Origin: JACDAN01 sp963801855
Lineage (GTDB): Bacteria; Actinomycetota; Thermoleophilia; Gaiellales; Gaiellaceae
DNA length: 64,000 nucleotides
Direction of reading: 5' to 3'
Assembly: GCA_963801855.1 (NCBI GenBank)
Contig: CAWDGK010000002.1
Coordinates: 496,001-560,000 of the forward strand
The notes beneath the pieces were generated by a model that worked only from the letters and a program-made list of their open reading frames with translations, was not told the origin of the DNA and made no database searches. Shown here in pieces: positions 38,359-46,508 of this stretch (its first letter is position 1; each line of letters starts with the position of its first letter). The translations under genes and the position numbers were made by a program.

Positions 38359-38580
38359 TCAGGGGTTGATGCCCAGGAAGATGCGGTATTCGCCGATCGG
38401 GCCGTGAACGTCGACCTCCAGGCCTATGACCTTGAACGTCACACTCTCACCAGGACGAACACGCAGGCGCTGCTCCCGCTCGGCAGTCTCGACGGCGTTC
38501 TTGGCTGCGGCCGTGAAGTTCTCCTTGGACTCTCCCATGATCGGCTCGTCGGGATAGATCGGTTCCTCGGCGTCATTCAT
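38359..38580 (-). CDS. Divergent dodecin-like protein, 73 aa
   Basis: Aligned by eye with the dodecin encoded 13 bases downstream, it keeps the spaced pattern: IMGESKENFTAAAKNAVETA against IIGQSPESFAKAADVAVQEA, then VTFKVIGLEVDVHGPIGEYR against the strands of dodecin, ending in FLGINP. It has an acidic N-terminal extension (NDAEEPIYPDEP). It overlaps the 3' end of the cyclase gene by 8 bases, so the three genes form one operon. Homology to dodecin is my inference; no ligand-binding residue can be assigned. Confidence 0.65.
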   Translation of the reverse strand: MNDAEEPIYPDEPIMGESKENFTAAAKNAVETAEREQRLRVRPGESVTFKVIGLEVDVHGPIGEYRIFLGINP

Positions 38581-41578
38581 CGTCCCCTCCTATTCGCGTC
38601 GTGACCGCGGGACCATAAAGCTCAGCCCGCTCCGCAGCCAATCGCGCCGAGATGACATTTCCCTTCTCCGCGAAGATCGAGGCGGCGACCTCTGCGGCCT
38701 CGGCGGAGCGCAGCAAGTCTGCTCGGGCAAGTTGCACGCCCGCCCGGAGCTCGAGGAAGTCGGTCGGGTCGGAGAGCTCCCCGGCTTCGCGGATCAGGGT
38801 CTGCGCGGTCGCGCCGTCTCCACGCTCGGCCAGGATCCGGGCTCGGACGCAGCGCCACATCGTCTGCGGGACGATGTCGTCGGCCGCTGCCGTCCTCTCG
38901 CACTCTTCGGTGAGCTCGAGCGCCTCGTCGTCCCGGCCCTGGGCCGCGACCGCTTCCGCGAGGAAGGGAGCGAGTGTGGTGCGGACTCCCTGCTCTCCCA
39001 TCTCTCCGAGGAGGTCGTAGCCCCAACGGAGAGCGCCTTCTGCGGCGGCGGGCTCTCCGGCGAGCATCTCCACGCCGCCGGGAACCAGCGCTCGTGCGGC
39101 CCGCCGGAACTTCAGTCCGAGCTCGTCGTAGAGGTCTCGCGCGTGGTTACAGAGCCGCCGCGCCTCGTCGAACTCCCCTCGCATGGCGCGGAGACCGCCC
39201 AGCGTGCTCGAGATTGCAGCTTCGAGGGACGGATCCGACGGCGACTCCTCGAGCAACTGCTCGCACCTTCCGATCGCCTCGTCGACCGGTGTAGGCCCGT
39301 AGTGCAGCGCCTGCGCCAGGAGGGCGGCAAGCGTCGACTGCTCGCGCTCGTCCTCCGCGAGCCGGGCGTGGGTGAGAGCCTGCTCGAGCGCCTCCGCGCG
39401 GGACCTCCAGCGGCAGGCGCGGAGATCCACCTCGCTGCGGAGCCACCAGGCCTTGGCGAGGCCGCGGTCGTCCCCGAGCTCCTGGAGGAGGGGTATGGCC
39501 TCGTCCGCGACGCTCGCGATCTCGTCGCTCTCGGCCGAGCCGGTGTACGCCCGAAGGAACCCGCGTTCGATCAGCGTCCGAAGCCTGAGCCGCTCGTCGC
39601 CCGCGTTCTCGGCCGCCGTCAGCGCTTCGTCCAGCACCCGCTCGGCGCCGCCGAAGTTCCCGGTGCGCATCAGCGCACTCCCCAGGATCGGCAAGAGCTG
39701 ACGACGCCTCTCGTCGGACTCAGGAAGCAACGCGGCGGCCCGGGTCAGCAGGCTGACGCCCCCGGCCATGTCACCGCGGCCGCTTGCCCGGCGGCCGGCT
39801 CGTGCGAGTCGCTCGCCGGCCCGCGCCGCAAGGGCTGCATCCGCCCGGCCGAGCTCCTGCCGGTACCGAAAGGCCTGCTCGAGGTGGTAGCCGACGATCT
39901 CGTCGAGGTCGCCTGCCGCGGCCTCGAGCCAGCCCGCATATCGCTCGTGCAGGCCCGCGCGAGCCTCTTTGGCGACTCCGAGGTAGGTGGCGTCGCGGAT
40001 CAGGATGTGCCGGAACCGGAAGCCGTCGTCTCCGGGAATCAGCGATCGGTCGGGCTCGATCAGGTCGCGGCGGACGAGCGAGAGCAGCGTCGAGGAGACC
40101 GGCCCTCCCTCCGAGAGCTGGGCGACGGCGCCGGCGGTGAACTCGCGGCCGATGGCTGCCGCCCGCTCCAGCACCGCTCGCTCCTCGCCGGGCAGCCGGT
40201 CGAGTCGTGCAGCGAGTAGCGCCTGGATCGACGGCGGAACGGTGTCCCGGGTCTCGCTTTCCCCGGCGAGCGCCAGCATCTGCTCGACGAAGAGCGGATT
40301 GCCCTCGGCTCCTTCCAGGATCCGCTGTCGGTCGGCCGCGGCGATTCCCTCTCCGCCGAGTGCGTCGACGAGGCGGTCGGAATCCGAGTCGGACAGGGGG
40401 CGAAGCGACACGACGAGGGAGCTCGTGGACGCCCAGGTCGGCCGCTGCTCCAGGAGCTCAGGTCGTCCGAGCCCCACGATCAGGACAGGCGCATCGGTGG
40501 TCCAGCCGACGAGGTACTCGACGAGGTCGAGAAACGTCGGCTCTGCCCATTGCAGCTCGTCGAGCCCGAGGATCACCGGCCGGTCGCGCGCAAGGTGCTC
40601 GAGAAAGCGGCGCACCGCCCAGAACGTCTCCTCGCTTCCCGGGCCCGTCTCGGCGGCACCGATGGCTCCGGCCAGCCTCTCCGCGATCCGTTCCGCGTCT
40701 TCCGCGTCGCCGAGAAACTCCTCGATGCCCGCACGGGAGAGGCTGCCGGCGGCCGACAGGACGATTCCGCGGAGCGGCCAGTACGTGATCCCCTCTCCGT
40801 AAGCGAGGCACCGGCCTACGAGTGTCGTCGCCTGTCCGCGAGCAGCGCTGAAGAGCTCGTTTCCGAGCCGGGACTTGCCGATGCCGGCGGGCCCGACGAT
40901 CGTCGCGAGGCGACAGCGCCGATCCCGGGCGACGGCCTCCAGCTCCGACCTGAGGGAATCGAGCTCCTCCTCCCGCCCGACCATGGGCGTGTCGAGCCGG
41001 CGCGGGAACGGCGGCGCACCTTCGACGACGCCCAGGAGCCGCCAGGCGGGGACGGGTTCCGCTTTCCCCTTCAGCTCGAGCGGCTCGAGCGGCTCGACGA
41101 GCACGGCGTTCGAAACGAGGCGGTACGTGGGCTCTCCGAGCAGGATCTCGCCGGCGCGAGCCGCGGACTCGAGGCGTTGCGTCGTCGCCACTGCGGCGCC
41201 GGTGGCGAAGGACTGGCGATCCGCCGGGTCCCCCGCGACGACCTCTCCCGTGTTGACGCCGGTGCGAAGCGCCAGGCGAATGCCGTGGTCTCGCTCGAGC
41301 TCCACGTTCAGCGTCCCGAGCGCGGTGCGCATGTCGACCGCGGCGCGGACTGCTCGCAGCGCGTCGTCGTCGTGCACCTTCGGGATCCCGAACACGGCCA
41401 TGACCGCGTCGCCGATGAACTTCTCGACGGTCCCGCCATGGCGTTCGAGCTCGGCGCGGACCACGTCGAAGTAGCGCTCCATCACTCCTCGCATCACCTC
41501 GGGATCGAGCGCTTCGCCGAGTGGGGTGGAGTTCGCGATGTCGCAGAAGACGACGGTGACCGTCTTCCGGGCGGCCAT
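38573..41578 (-). CDS. Class III adenylate/guanylate cyclase-AAA ATPase-TPR regulator
   Basis: A 1001-residue soluble protein. Residues ~5-175: cyclase homology domain with both metal Asp residues (VVFCDIANST, FIGDAVMAVFG) and the Lys in VEKFIGD; the usual VN-AARL motif reads GAAVATTQRLES, losing the transition-state Asn. Residues ~200-480: AAA_16/LuxR-type ATPase with Walker A VGPAGIGKSRLG and Walker B VILGLDELQWAEP. The rest is TPR-like helical repeats. Such proteins may act as nucleotide cyclases or as ATP-switched regulators; activity of the cyclase domain is uncertain. ATG 41578 lies 6 bases after TAAAGT. Confidence 0.9.
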   Translation of the reverse strand: MAARKTVTVVFCDIANSTPLGEALDPEVMRGVMERYFDVVRAELERHGGTVEKFIGDAVMAVFGIPKVHDDDALRAVRAAVDMRTALGTLNVELERDHGIRLALRTGVNTGEVVAGDPADRQSFATGAAVATTQRLESAARAGEILLGEPTYRLVSNAVLVEPLEPLELKGKAEPVPAWRLLGVVEGAPPFPRRLDTPMVGREEELDSLRSELEAVARDRRCRLATIVGPAGIGKSRLGNELFSAARGQATTLVGRCLAYGEGITYWPLRGIVLSAAGSLSRAGIEEFLGDAEDAERIAERLAGAIGAAETGPGSEETFWAVRRFLEHLARDRPVILGLDELQWAEPTFLDLVEYLVGWTTDAPVLIVGLGRPELLEQRPTWASTSSLVVSLRPLSDSDSDRLVDALGGEGIAAADRQRILEGAEGNPLFVEQMLALAGESETRDTVPPSIQALLAARLDRLPGEERAVLERAAAIGREFTAGAVAQLSEGGPVSSTLLSLVRRDLIEPDRSLIPGDDGFRFRHILIRDATYLGVAKEARAGLHERYAGWLEAAAGDLDEIVGYHLEQAFRYRQELGRADAALAARAGERLARAGRRASGRGDMAGGVSLLTRAAALLPESDERRRQLLPILGSALMRTGNFGGAERVLDEALTAAENAGDERLRLRTLIERGFLRAYTGSAESDEIASVADEAIPLLQELGDDRGLAKAWWLRSEVDLRACRWRSRAEALEQALTHARLAEDEREQSTLAALLAQALHYGPTPVDEAIGRCEQLLEESPSDPSLEAAISSTLGGLRAMRGEFDEARRLCNHARDLYDELGLKFRRAARALVPGGVEMLAGEPAAAEGALRWGYDLLGEMGEQGVRTTLAPFLAEAVAAQGRDDEALELTEECERTAAADDIVPQTMWRCVRARILAERGDGATAQTLIREAGELSDPTDFLELRAGVQLARADLLRSAEAAEVAASIFAEKGNVISARLAAERAELYGPAVTTRIGGDDE

Positions 41579-41589
41579 AGGCCCACTTT

Positions 41590-41661
41590 AGAACTCGTTT
41601 CAGGATGTGGCTCGTTGTCAGCGCGGCCTGGCGGCACAGCTCTCATTCTGGAACGAGTTCT
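41590..41661. promoter_or_regulatory. Inverted operator pair in cyclase/ffh divergent promoter region
   Basis: AGAACTCGTT (41590-41599) and AACGAGTTCT (41652-41661) are perfect inverted repeats 52 bases apart. Each half is itself close to a dyad: GAAC-TC-GTTT and GAAC-GA-GTTC. The left copy abuts the minus-strand -10 TAAAGT (41589-41584 region) of the cyclase gene; the right copy lies ~24 bases before the plus-strand -10 TAGACT of ffh. The layout suggests one regulator controlling the cyclase operon and perhaps ffh; the factor is unknown. Confidence 0.5.
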
Positions 41662-41684
41662 CAAGGGTCAAATCCCCGCGTCTC

Positions 41685-41699
41685 TAGACTGTCGCGGCT
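41685..41699 (+). promoter_or_regulatory. -10 element of ffh operon
   Basis: TAGACT (41685-41690) lies 9 bases before the GTG start of ffh. Confidence 0.45.
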
Positions 41700-43082
41700 G
41701 TGTTCGACACCCTGGGAGACAAGCTGAATGCCGCCCTCGGCCCGCTTCGCGGACGGGGAAAGCTGGACGAGGAGGGGATCTCGCGTGCGATGCGTGAGAT
41801 CCGCCTGGCGCTGCTCGAAGCCGACGTCAACTTCCGCGTCGTCAAGGATTTCGTCGCCAGGGTCAAGGAGCGCGCCGTCGGCCAGGACGTCCTCAAGAGC
41901 CTGACGCCCGGCCAGCAGGTCGTCAAGATCGTCCACGAGGAGCTCACGGCTCTGATGGGAACCGGGAGCTCCAAGCTCGTCTTCGCGGGCAAGGGGCCAA
42001 CCGTGATCCTGCTCGCGGGCCTCCAGGGCGCAGGCAAGACGACCGCCGCCGCCAAGCTCGCCCTCCTGCTCCGCAAGGAAGATCATTCGCCGCTCCTCGT
42101 CGCCGCCGACCTGCAGCGCCCGGCTGCCGTGGATCAGCTCCAGCAGCTCGGCCGCGAGATCCAGATCCCTGTCTTCACCGGCACCGATCCGGTCGAGGCC
42201 GCCAGGGGCGGGATCGAGCAGGCACGGGCGCAGGGCAAGGACGTCGTCATCGTCGACACTGCCGGCCGGCTTCAGATCGACGAGGACCTCATGGCCGAGC
42301 TCGGCCGGGTCAGGGACGCCGCGAAGCCGACGAACGTCCTGCTCGTCCTCGACGCGATGACCGGCCAGGAGGCGGTCTCCGTCGCGGAGGCGTTCCAGGA
42401 GCGGGTCGCCTTCGACGGCGTGATCCTGACGAAGCTCGATGGTGACGCGCGAGGCGGCGCCGCCCTCTCGGTCAAGGCGATCACCGGCAAGCCGGTCAAG
42501 TTCGCGTCGGTCGGCGAGAAGCTCGACCAGCTCGAGTACTTCCACCCCGACCGCATGGCCTCCCGGATCCTGGGGATGGGCGATGTCCTGACCCTGATCG
42601 AGCGGGCCGAGGAGGCCGCCTCCGACGAGGACCAGGAGGCGATGGAGGCCAGGATGCGCGCCGGCGAGTTCAGCTTCGACGACTTCCTGACGAGCTACCG
42701 GATGCTGCGGAAGATGGGTCCGCTCAAGGGTGTCATGTCGATGATTCCGGGGATCGGAAACCAGCTCAAGGGGGTGGACGTCGATGAAGGCGAGCTCTCG
42801 CGGGCCGAGGCAATCGTTCTCTCGATGACTCCGCAGGAGCGCCGGATGCCGCACCTGATCGACGGCTCGCGACGGAAGCGGATTGCGGCGGGCAGCGGCA
42901 CGGACATCCAGCAGGTCAACAAGCTTCTCGCCGCCAGAAAGCAGATGCAGAAAATGATGAAGCAGATGGGCAAGGGCAAGATGCCCGCGCTCCCTGGGGA
43001 GTTCCAAGGTGCCGCCACGGCGGCGCCGACGAAGGCCGTCTCGGCCCGGCCGGGCCGGCGGCGAAAGGCACAACGGAGGTGA
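41700..43082 (+). CDS. ffh: Signal recognition particle protein Ffh
   Basis: The SRP54 GTPase that binds signal peptides and 4.5S RNA. N domain, then G1 GLQGAGKTTAAAKLA, DLQRPAAVDQL, G3 VIVDTAGRLQID, G4 ILTKLDGDARGGAALS, and the Met-rich M domain (GVMSMIPGIGNQLKGVD, QMQKMMKQMGKGKMP) with the RNA-binding SGSR-like DGSRRKRIAAGSGTDIQQVN. 460 residues. It leads the rpsP-khpA-rimM-trmD-lepB-rplS operon. Confidence 0.97.
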   Translation: MFDTLGDKLNAALGPLRGRGKLDEEGISRAMREIRLALLEADVNFRVVKDFVARVKERAVGQDVLKSLTPGQQVVKIVHEELTALMGTGSSKLVFAGKGPTVILLAGLQGAGKTTAAAKLALLLRKEDHSPLLVAADLQRPAAVDQLQQLGREIQIPVFTGTDPVEAARGGIEQARAQGKDVVIVDTAGRLQIDEDLMAELGRVRDAAKPTNVLLVLDAMTGQEAVSVAEAFQERVAFDGVILTKLDGDARGGAALSVKAITGKPVKFASVGEKLDQLEYFHPDRMASRILGMGDVLTLIERAEEAASDEDQEAMEARMRAGEFSFDDFLTSYRMLRKMGPLKGVMSMIPGIGNQLKGVDVDEGELSRAEAIVLSMTPQERRMPHLIDGSRRKRIAAGSGTDIQQVNKLLAARKQMQKMMKQMGKGKMPALPGEFQGAATAAPTKAVSARPGRRRKAQRR

Positions 43083-43083
43083 C

Positions 43084-43332
43084 ATGTCAGTACGCATGAG
43101 GTTGACGCGGGTCGGGTCGAAGAAGAATCCGATCTACCGCGTCGTCGTCGCCGACTCGCGCTCGCCGCGGGACGGAAAGTTCATCGAGATCGTGGGTCGC
43201 TACAACCCGCAGACCGATCCGTCCACGATCGAGCTGGACGAGGAGAAGATCCGCAACTGGCTCGGCAAGGGTGCGCAGCCCTCGAACACGGTCTCGCGCC
43301 TGCTCAAGATCAAGAACATCAGCATTGGCTGA
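43084..43332 (+). CDS. rpsP: Ribosomal protein bS16
   Basis: An 82-residue bS16: VRMRLTRVGSKKNPIYRVVV, ADSRSPRDGKFIEIVGRYNP and the C-terminal WLGKGAQPSNTVSRLLK. A strong Shine-Dalgarno GGAGGTGA directly precedes ATG 43084 (an inner ATG at 43096 is less well spaced). It starts one base after the ffh stop. Confidence 0.97.
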   Translation: MSVRMRLTRVGSKKNPIYRVVVADSRSPRDGKFIEIVGRYNPQTDPSTIELDEEKIRNWLGKGAQPSNTVSRLLKIKNISIG

Positions 43333-43555
43333 GCTGCTCGCGTATCTCGCGAGGCAGCTCGTCGACGACCCTGACGCCGTCCGGGTCGAAGAGGTCGAGA
43401 GCGAGGATGCGCTCGTCCTGCGTCTCCATGTCGCAAAGGACGATGTCGGCAAGGTGATCGGGCGCCAGGGCCGGATCGCTCGCGCGCTCCGGGCGATCGT
43501 TCGTGCGGGAGGCGCTCGGCAGCGGCGGCGGCTCGTGCTGGAAATCGCCGATTAA
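43325..43555 (+). CDS. khpA: KH-domain RNA-binding protein KhpA
   Basis: A 76-residue single KH domain with the GxxG loop in DDVGKVIGRQGRIARALRAI. Between rpsP and rimM this is KhpA, an RNA chaperone that partners KhpB (EloR) in Gram-positive bacteria. TTG start overlaps the rpsP stop by 8 bases. Confidence 0.93.
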   Translation: MAELLAYLARQLVDDPDAVRVEEVESEDALVLRLHVAKDDVGKVIGRQGRIARALRAIVRAGGARQRRRLVLEIAD

Positions 43556-43571
43556 CGAGCCCGATCTCGTC

Positions 43572-44021
43572 GTGGTCGGCCTGGTCGGCAAGCCGCACGG
43601 CCTCGACGGGTCCTTCGTCGTCGAGCGACCGAGTGACGATCCGGAGCGCTTCGAGCCCGGCGCGGCACTCTCCGCCGGCGGGAAAGAGGTTCGCGTGGTG
43701 GCGCGGAAGCGGTCCGGTGGCCGCCTCGTCGTTCGGCTCGACACGCCACTGCCGCGCGGAACCGCGCTCGAGGTGGCGCGCGACGAGCTGCCCGAGCCGG
43801 AACCGGGGTCGTACTACGTCTTCCAGCTCGTCGGTCTCGAGGTCGAGGAGGAGGGAGGCCGCCGGCTCGGCCCGGTGGTCGACGTTGCGCCCGGGCCGGC
43901 CAACGACGCGCTGGAGCTCGAGGGCGGACTGCTCCTCCCGCTGGTCGAGGCCTGCGTTCGGGAGGTCGATCTGGAGGGAAGGCGAATCCTGATTGCGCGG
44001 GGTTTCGCTCCCGACCACTAA
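43572..44021 (+). CDS. rimM: Ribosome maturation factor RimM
   Basis: Binds uS19 and assists 30S head maturation. Starts within VVGLVGKPHGLDGSFVVERP, then the barrel, PEPGSYYVFQLVGLEVEEEG linker motif and the PRC-barrel region with LLLPLVEACVREVDLEGRRI. GTG 43572 is the only ordinary start but leaves a very short N-terminus; ATT 43551, which overlaps the khpA TAA, would add NEPDLVV, the residues normally found before the first strand. Confidence 0.93.
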   Translation: MVGLVGKPHGLDGSFVVERPSDDPERFEPGAALSAGGKEVRVVARKRSGGRLVVRLDTPLPRGTALEVARDELPEPEPGSYYVFQLVGLEVEEEGGRRLGPVVDVAPGPANDALELEGGLLLPLVEACVREVDLEGRRILIARGFAPDH

Positions 44022-44033
44022 CCTGCCGAAGCT

Positions 44034-44696
44034 CTGCGCCTCGATGTCTTCACGCTCGTACCCCATGTCTTTGCTGCCATCTCCGAACAGCGTCCACTTG
44101 CCTCCGTCCTCGGCGGCGAGCTCGAGCTGCGGCTCTTCAACTACCGAGACTGGACGCCGCTCTCGGGTGGCGAGGTCGACGACGAGCCGTACGGCGGCGG
44201 GCCGGGCATGGTCATGCGGGCCGACGTCGTCGCGGCGGCGCTCGAAGGGGTCTACGGCGGCTTGCCGTCGCACAGGGTGGTTGCGTTGACCCCCCAGGGC
44301 CGTCAGCTCGACCAGGGCGTCGTCGACGAGCTCGCGGGTGAAGCCCACCTGACGCTGCTCTCCGCCCGGTTCGAGGGCTTCGACGAGCGCATCCTCGAGC
44401 ATCTCTCGACCGACGCGATCTCGATCGGGCCGTACGTCCTGTCCGGCGGGGAGCTCCCCGCCATGGTCGTCGCCGATGCGGTGGCCCGGCGGCTGCCGGG
44501 CGCGTTGAGCGAAGGCTCGGGCTCGGAGGAGAGCTTCTCGGCCGAGCTCGAGGGCGGGATGGAGTATCCGCAGTACACGCGTCCGGCCGAGTTCCGAGGG
44601 TGGACCGTCCCAGAGGTGCTGCTTTCCGGCGACCACGGGCGGATCGCCGAGTGGCGGCGGGATCAGAGCCGCCGGCGGACGCCGGACCGCGCATGA
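44034..44696 (+). CDS. trmD: tRNA (guanine37-N1)-methyltransferase TrmD, probable CTG start
   Basis: Makes m1G37 in tRNA. RLDVFTLVPHVFAAISEQRP, the trefoil-knot motifs DEPYGGGPGMVMRADVV and ISIGPYVLSGGELPAMVVAD, and GMEYPQYTRPAEFRGWTVPE are complete and in one frame. After the rimM stop (TAA 44019-44021) the frame contains no ATG/GTG/TTG before the conserved N-terminus; CTG 44034 (LRLDVFTLVP) fits exactly, 12 bases after that stop. A start at ATG 44208 would remove the first 58 residues, including essential ones. Confidence 0.93.
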   Translation: MRLDVFTLVPHVFAAISEQRPLASVLGGELELRLFNYRDWTPLSGGEVDDEPYGGGPGMVMRADVVAAALEGVYGGLPSHRVVALTPQGRQLDQGVVDELAGEAHLTLLSARFEGFDERILEHLSTDAISIGPYVLSGGELPAMVVADAVARRLPGALSEGSGSEESFSAELEGGMEYPQYTRPAEFRGWTVPEVLLSGDHGRIAEWRRDQSRRRTPDRA

Positions 44697-45295
44697 GAAA
44701 TCCCGTCGACAAGTTGACCCACCGGCTCCCTCGCCCCTGGCGGGTGGCGATCGACTGGGTCGTCACGATCGTCGGCGCCGTCGCGATCGTCCTCGCGATC
44801 AAGCAGTGGGTCGTGAACCCGTATCGCATCCCGTCGTCCTCGATGGAGCCGACGCTCCACTGCGCCGGAGCCGGCCTCGGCTGCACCTCGCGGTTCTCGG
44901 ACCGCGTGCTCGCCAACCGCTTCATCTACCACTTCACGGATCCGAAGCGCGGCGACATCGTCGTTTTCGAGACACCGCCCAGGGCGCGGAAGGACTGCGG
45001 CGCGGGAGGGACGTTCGTCAAGCGCATCGTCGGCCTGCCCGGCGAGTCCTGGGAGATGCGCAACGGCTTCGTCTTCATCAACGGCCGTCGGCTTCAGGAG
45101 CCGTACGTGAAGCAGGATCGCCGCGATGTCGACACGAGGCCGCCCGAGAAGATCCCGAAGAACAGCTACTTCGTGATGGGAGACAATCGGGCCCAGTCGT
45201 GCGACTCGCGGGTCTGGGGCTCGCTGAACCGCGGCAACCTGATCGGCAAGGTTTTCGCGATCTATTTCCCGCCTCGAAGAATCGGCTTGCGCTAG
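44693..45295 (+). CDS. lepB: Signal peptidase I
   Basis: Membrane serine protease removing Sec/Tat signal peptides. One helix (DWVVTIVGAVAIVLAIKQWV), then box B with catalytic Ser in RIPSSSMEPTL, catalytic Lys in GTFVKRIVGLPGESWEM and box E MGDNRAQSCDSRVWGSL. A Cys-containing insert (LHCAGAGLGCTSRFSDR) after box B and ARKDCGAGG could form a disulfide outside the cell. ATG overlaps the trmD stop as ATGA. Confidence 0.96.
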   Translation: MRNPVDKLTHRLPRPWRVAIDWVVTIVGAVAIVLAIKQWVVNPYRIPSSSMEPTLHCAGAGLGCTSRFSDRVLANRFIYHFTDPKRGDIVVFETPPRARKDCGAGGTFVKRIVGLPGESWEMRNGFVFINGRRLQEPYVKQDRRDVDTRPPEKIPKNSYFVMGDNRAQSCDSRVWGSLNRGNLIGKVFAIYFPPRRIGLR

Positions 45296-45330
45296 CATCC
45301 CGCGGTCGGGCCGGTGCTCGACCCTTTGCC

Positions 45331-45865
45331 ATGGCGAATCCCATCGAGACACTCGAGCGCAAACAGCTGCGCCCAGACCGGCCGCAGTTCAAGGCCGGCG
45401 ACACCGTCCGTGTCCACTTCCAGGTCATCGAGGGACAGCGCCGCAGGATCCAGGTCTTCGAGGGCATCGTCATCAAGCGCCAGGGCTCGGGCGTCCGTGA
45501 GACGTTCACGGTTCGAAAGCAGTCGTTCGGCGTGGGCGTCGAGCGGACATTCCCGCTTCACTCCCCGAAGATCGAGCAGATCGAGGTCATGGCGATCGGC
45601 GACGTGAACCGCGCGAAGCTCTACTACTTGCGCGGGAAAGTGGGCAAGAAGGCGCGCGTCCGTGAGCGCCGTGATACGGCGAGGCTATCCTCGGCTCGTG
45701 CCGAAGCTCCAGCCGCCGCTGCTCCCGCCGACGCCGCAGCCGCCGACGCCGCAACCGTTGCCGAGCCTGCCGCAAGAAGATTCCGAGCAGCAGCCGGACC
45801 TCGTCGAAGAGCCCGAGGCCGAGTTCGTCGCCGAGCTCGAGCCGGAAGCCCCGAAAGCGGGGTAG
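45331..45865 (+). CDS. rplS: Ribosomal protein bL19 with acidic C-terminal tail, tail frame interrupted
   Basis: The bL19 core is intact: ANPIETLERKQLRPDRPQFK, AGDTVRVHFQVIEGQRRRIQ, FEGIVIKRQGSGVRETFTVR and the end KVGKKARVRERR. An Ala/Pro-rich tail follows. In the same frame the tail turns Arg-rich and runs into rnhB (to 46041), but a net +1 shift near 45773 gives an acidic tail (EDSEQQPDLVEEPEAEFVAE) stopping at 45865, just before rnhB, which is more plausible. TAGCAT (45293-45298) and a GGTCG/CGACC hairpin (45304-45323) precede the gene. Confidence 0.9.
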
Positions 45866-45866
45866 G

Positions 45867-46508
45867 CGCCTCCTCGAGTTCGACCGCCGGTTCGGCCGGC
45901 GGTTCGTCGCGGGCGTGGACGAGGCCGGGCGTGGGTCGCTGGCCGGGCCGCTGGTCGTCGCCGGGGTGCTGTTCGACTACGAGCGGCTCCGAGACCACCG
46001 CTGCCGGCCGCTCGCGGGGCTCAACGACTCGAAGCAGCTGACGCACGAGGAGCGCGAGGAGGTCTTCCACGGCGTCGTCGCCTGCGCGGAGTCCTTCACG
46101 GTTCGCGTCATTTCGTCGTCGGCGATCGACCGCAACGGGCTCCACAACTCGAACCTCGAGGGGATGCGGTCGTGCCTGCGGGAGCTGGCGCCGCCGGCGG
46201 AGGCCTGCCTGGTCGACGGATTCCGGTTGGGGCCTTCCGCTCCGGTGCACACGGCGGTCGTGGACGGCGACGAGCGCTCGGCCGCGATCGCTGCGGCGTC
46301 GATCGTCGCGAAGGTGGTGCGCGACCGGGCGATGCGCCGGATGGACGCGCTCTTCCCGGCGTACGGGTTCTCGTCCCACGTCGGCTACATCACGCCGCGC
46401 CACTCGGCGGTCGTCCGGGAGCGCGGGCCGTCCGAGATCCACCGGCGGTCGTTTCAGGCGCTCTGTTACCTGTCGGCGGAGGAGCTCGCCCGAGTCGAAG
46501 CGCGGTGA
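45867..46508 (+). CDS. rnhB: Ribonuclease HII, start codon unresolved
   Basis: Cleaves RNA in RNA-DNA hybrids. Active-site motif AGVDEAGRGSLAGPLVVAGV, LNDSKQLTHEEREEV, EACLVDGFRL and AAIAAASIVAKVVRDR give the DEDD residues. The typical N-terminus RRLLEFDRRFGRRFVAGVDE is encoded from about 45864 with no ATG, GTG or TTG; the first GTG (45915) falls on the Val just before the catalytic DE and would remove the first strand. The real start therefore lies close to the rplS stop at 45865. It overlaps yraN by GTGA. Confidence 0.9.
   Translation, partial: RLLEFDRRFGRRFVAGVDEAGRGSLAGPLVVAGVLFDYERLRDHRCRPLAGLNDSKQLTHEEREEVFHGVVACAESFTVRVISSSAIDRNGLHNSNLEGMRSCLRELAPPAEACLVDGFRLGPSAPVHTAVVDGDERSAAIAAASIVAKVVRDRAMRRMDALFPAYGFSSHVGYITPRHSAVVRERGPSEIHRRSFQALCYLSAEELARVEAR

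Noticed and set aside
44806..46041. A single long frame through lepB, rplS and rnhB
   Set aside because: Only the part from ATG 45331 is bL19; the upstream part is an out-of-frame reading of lepB and the downstream part of rnhB.
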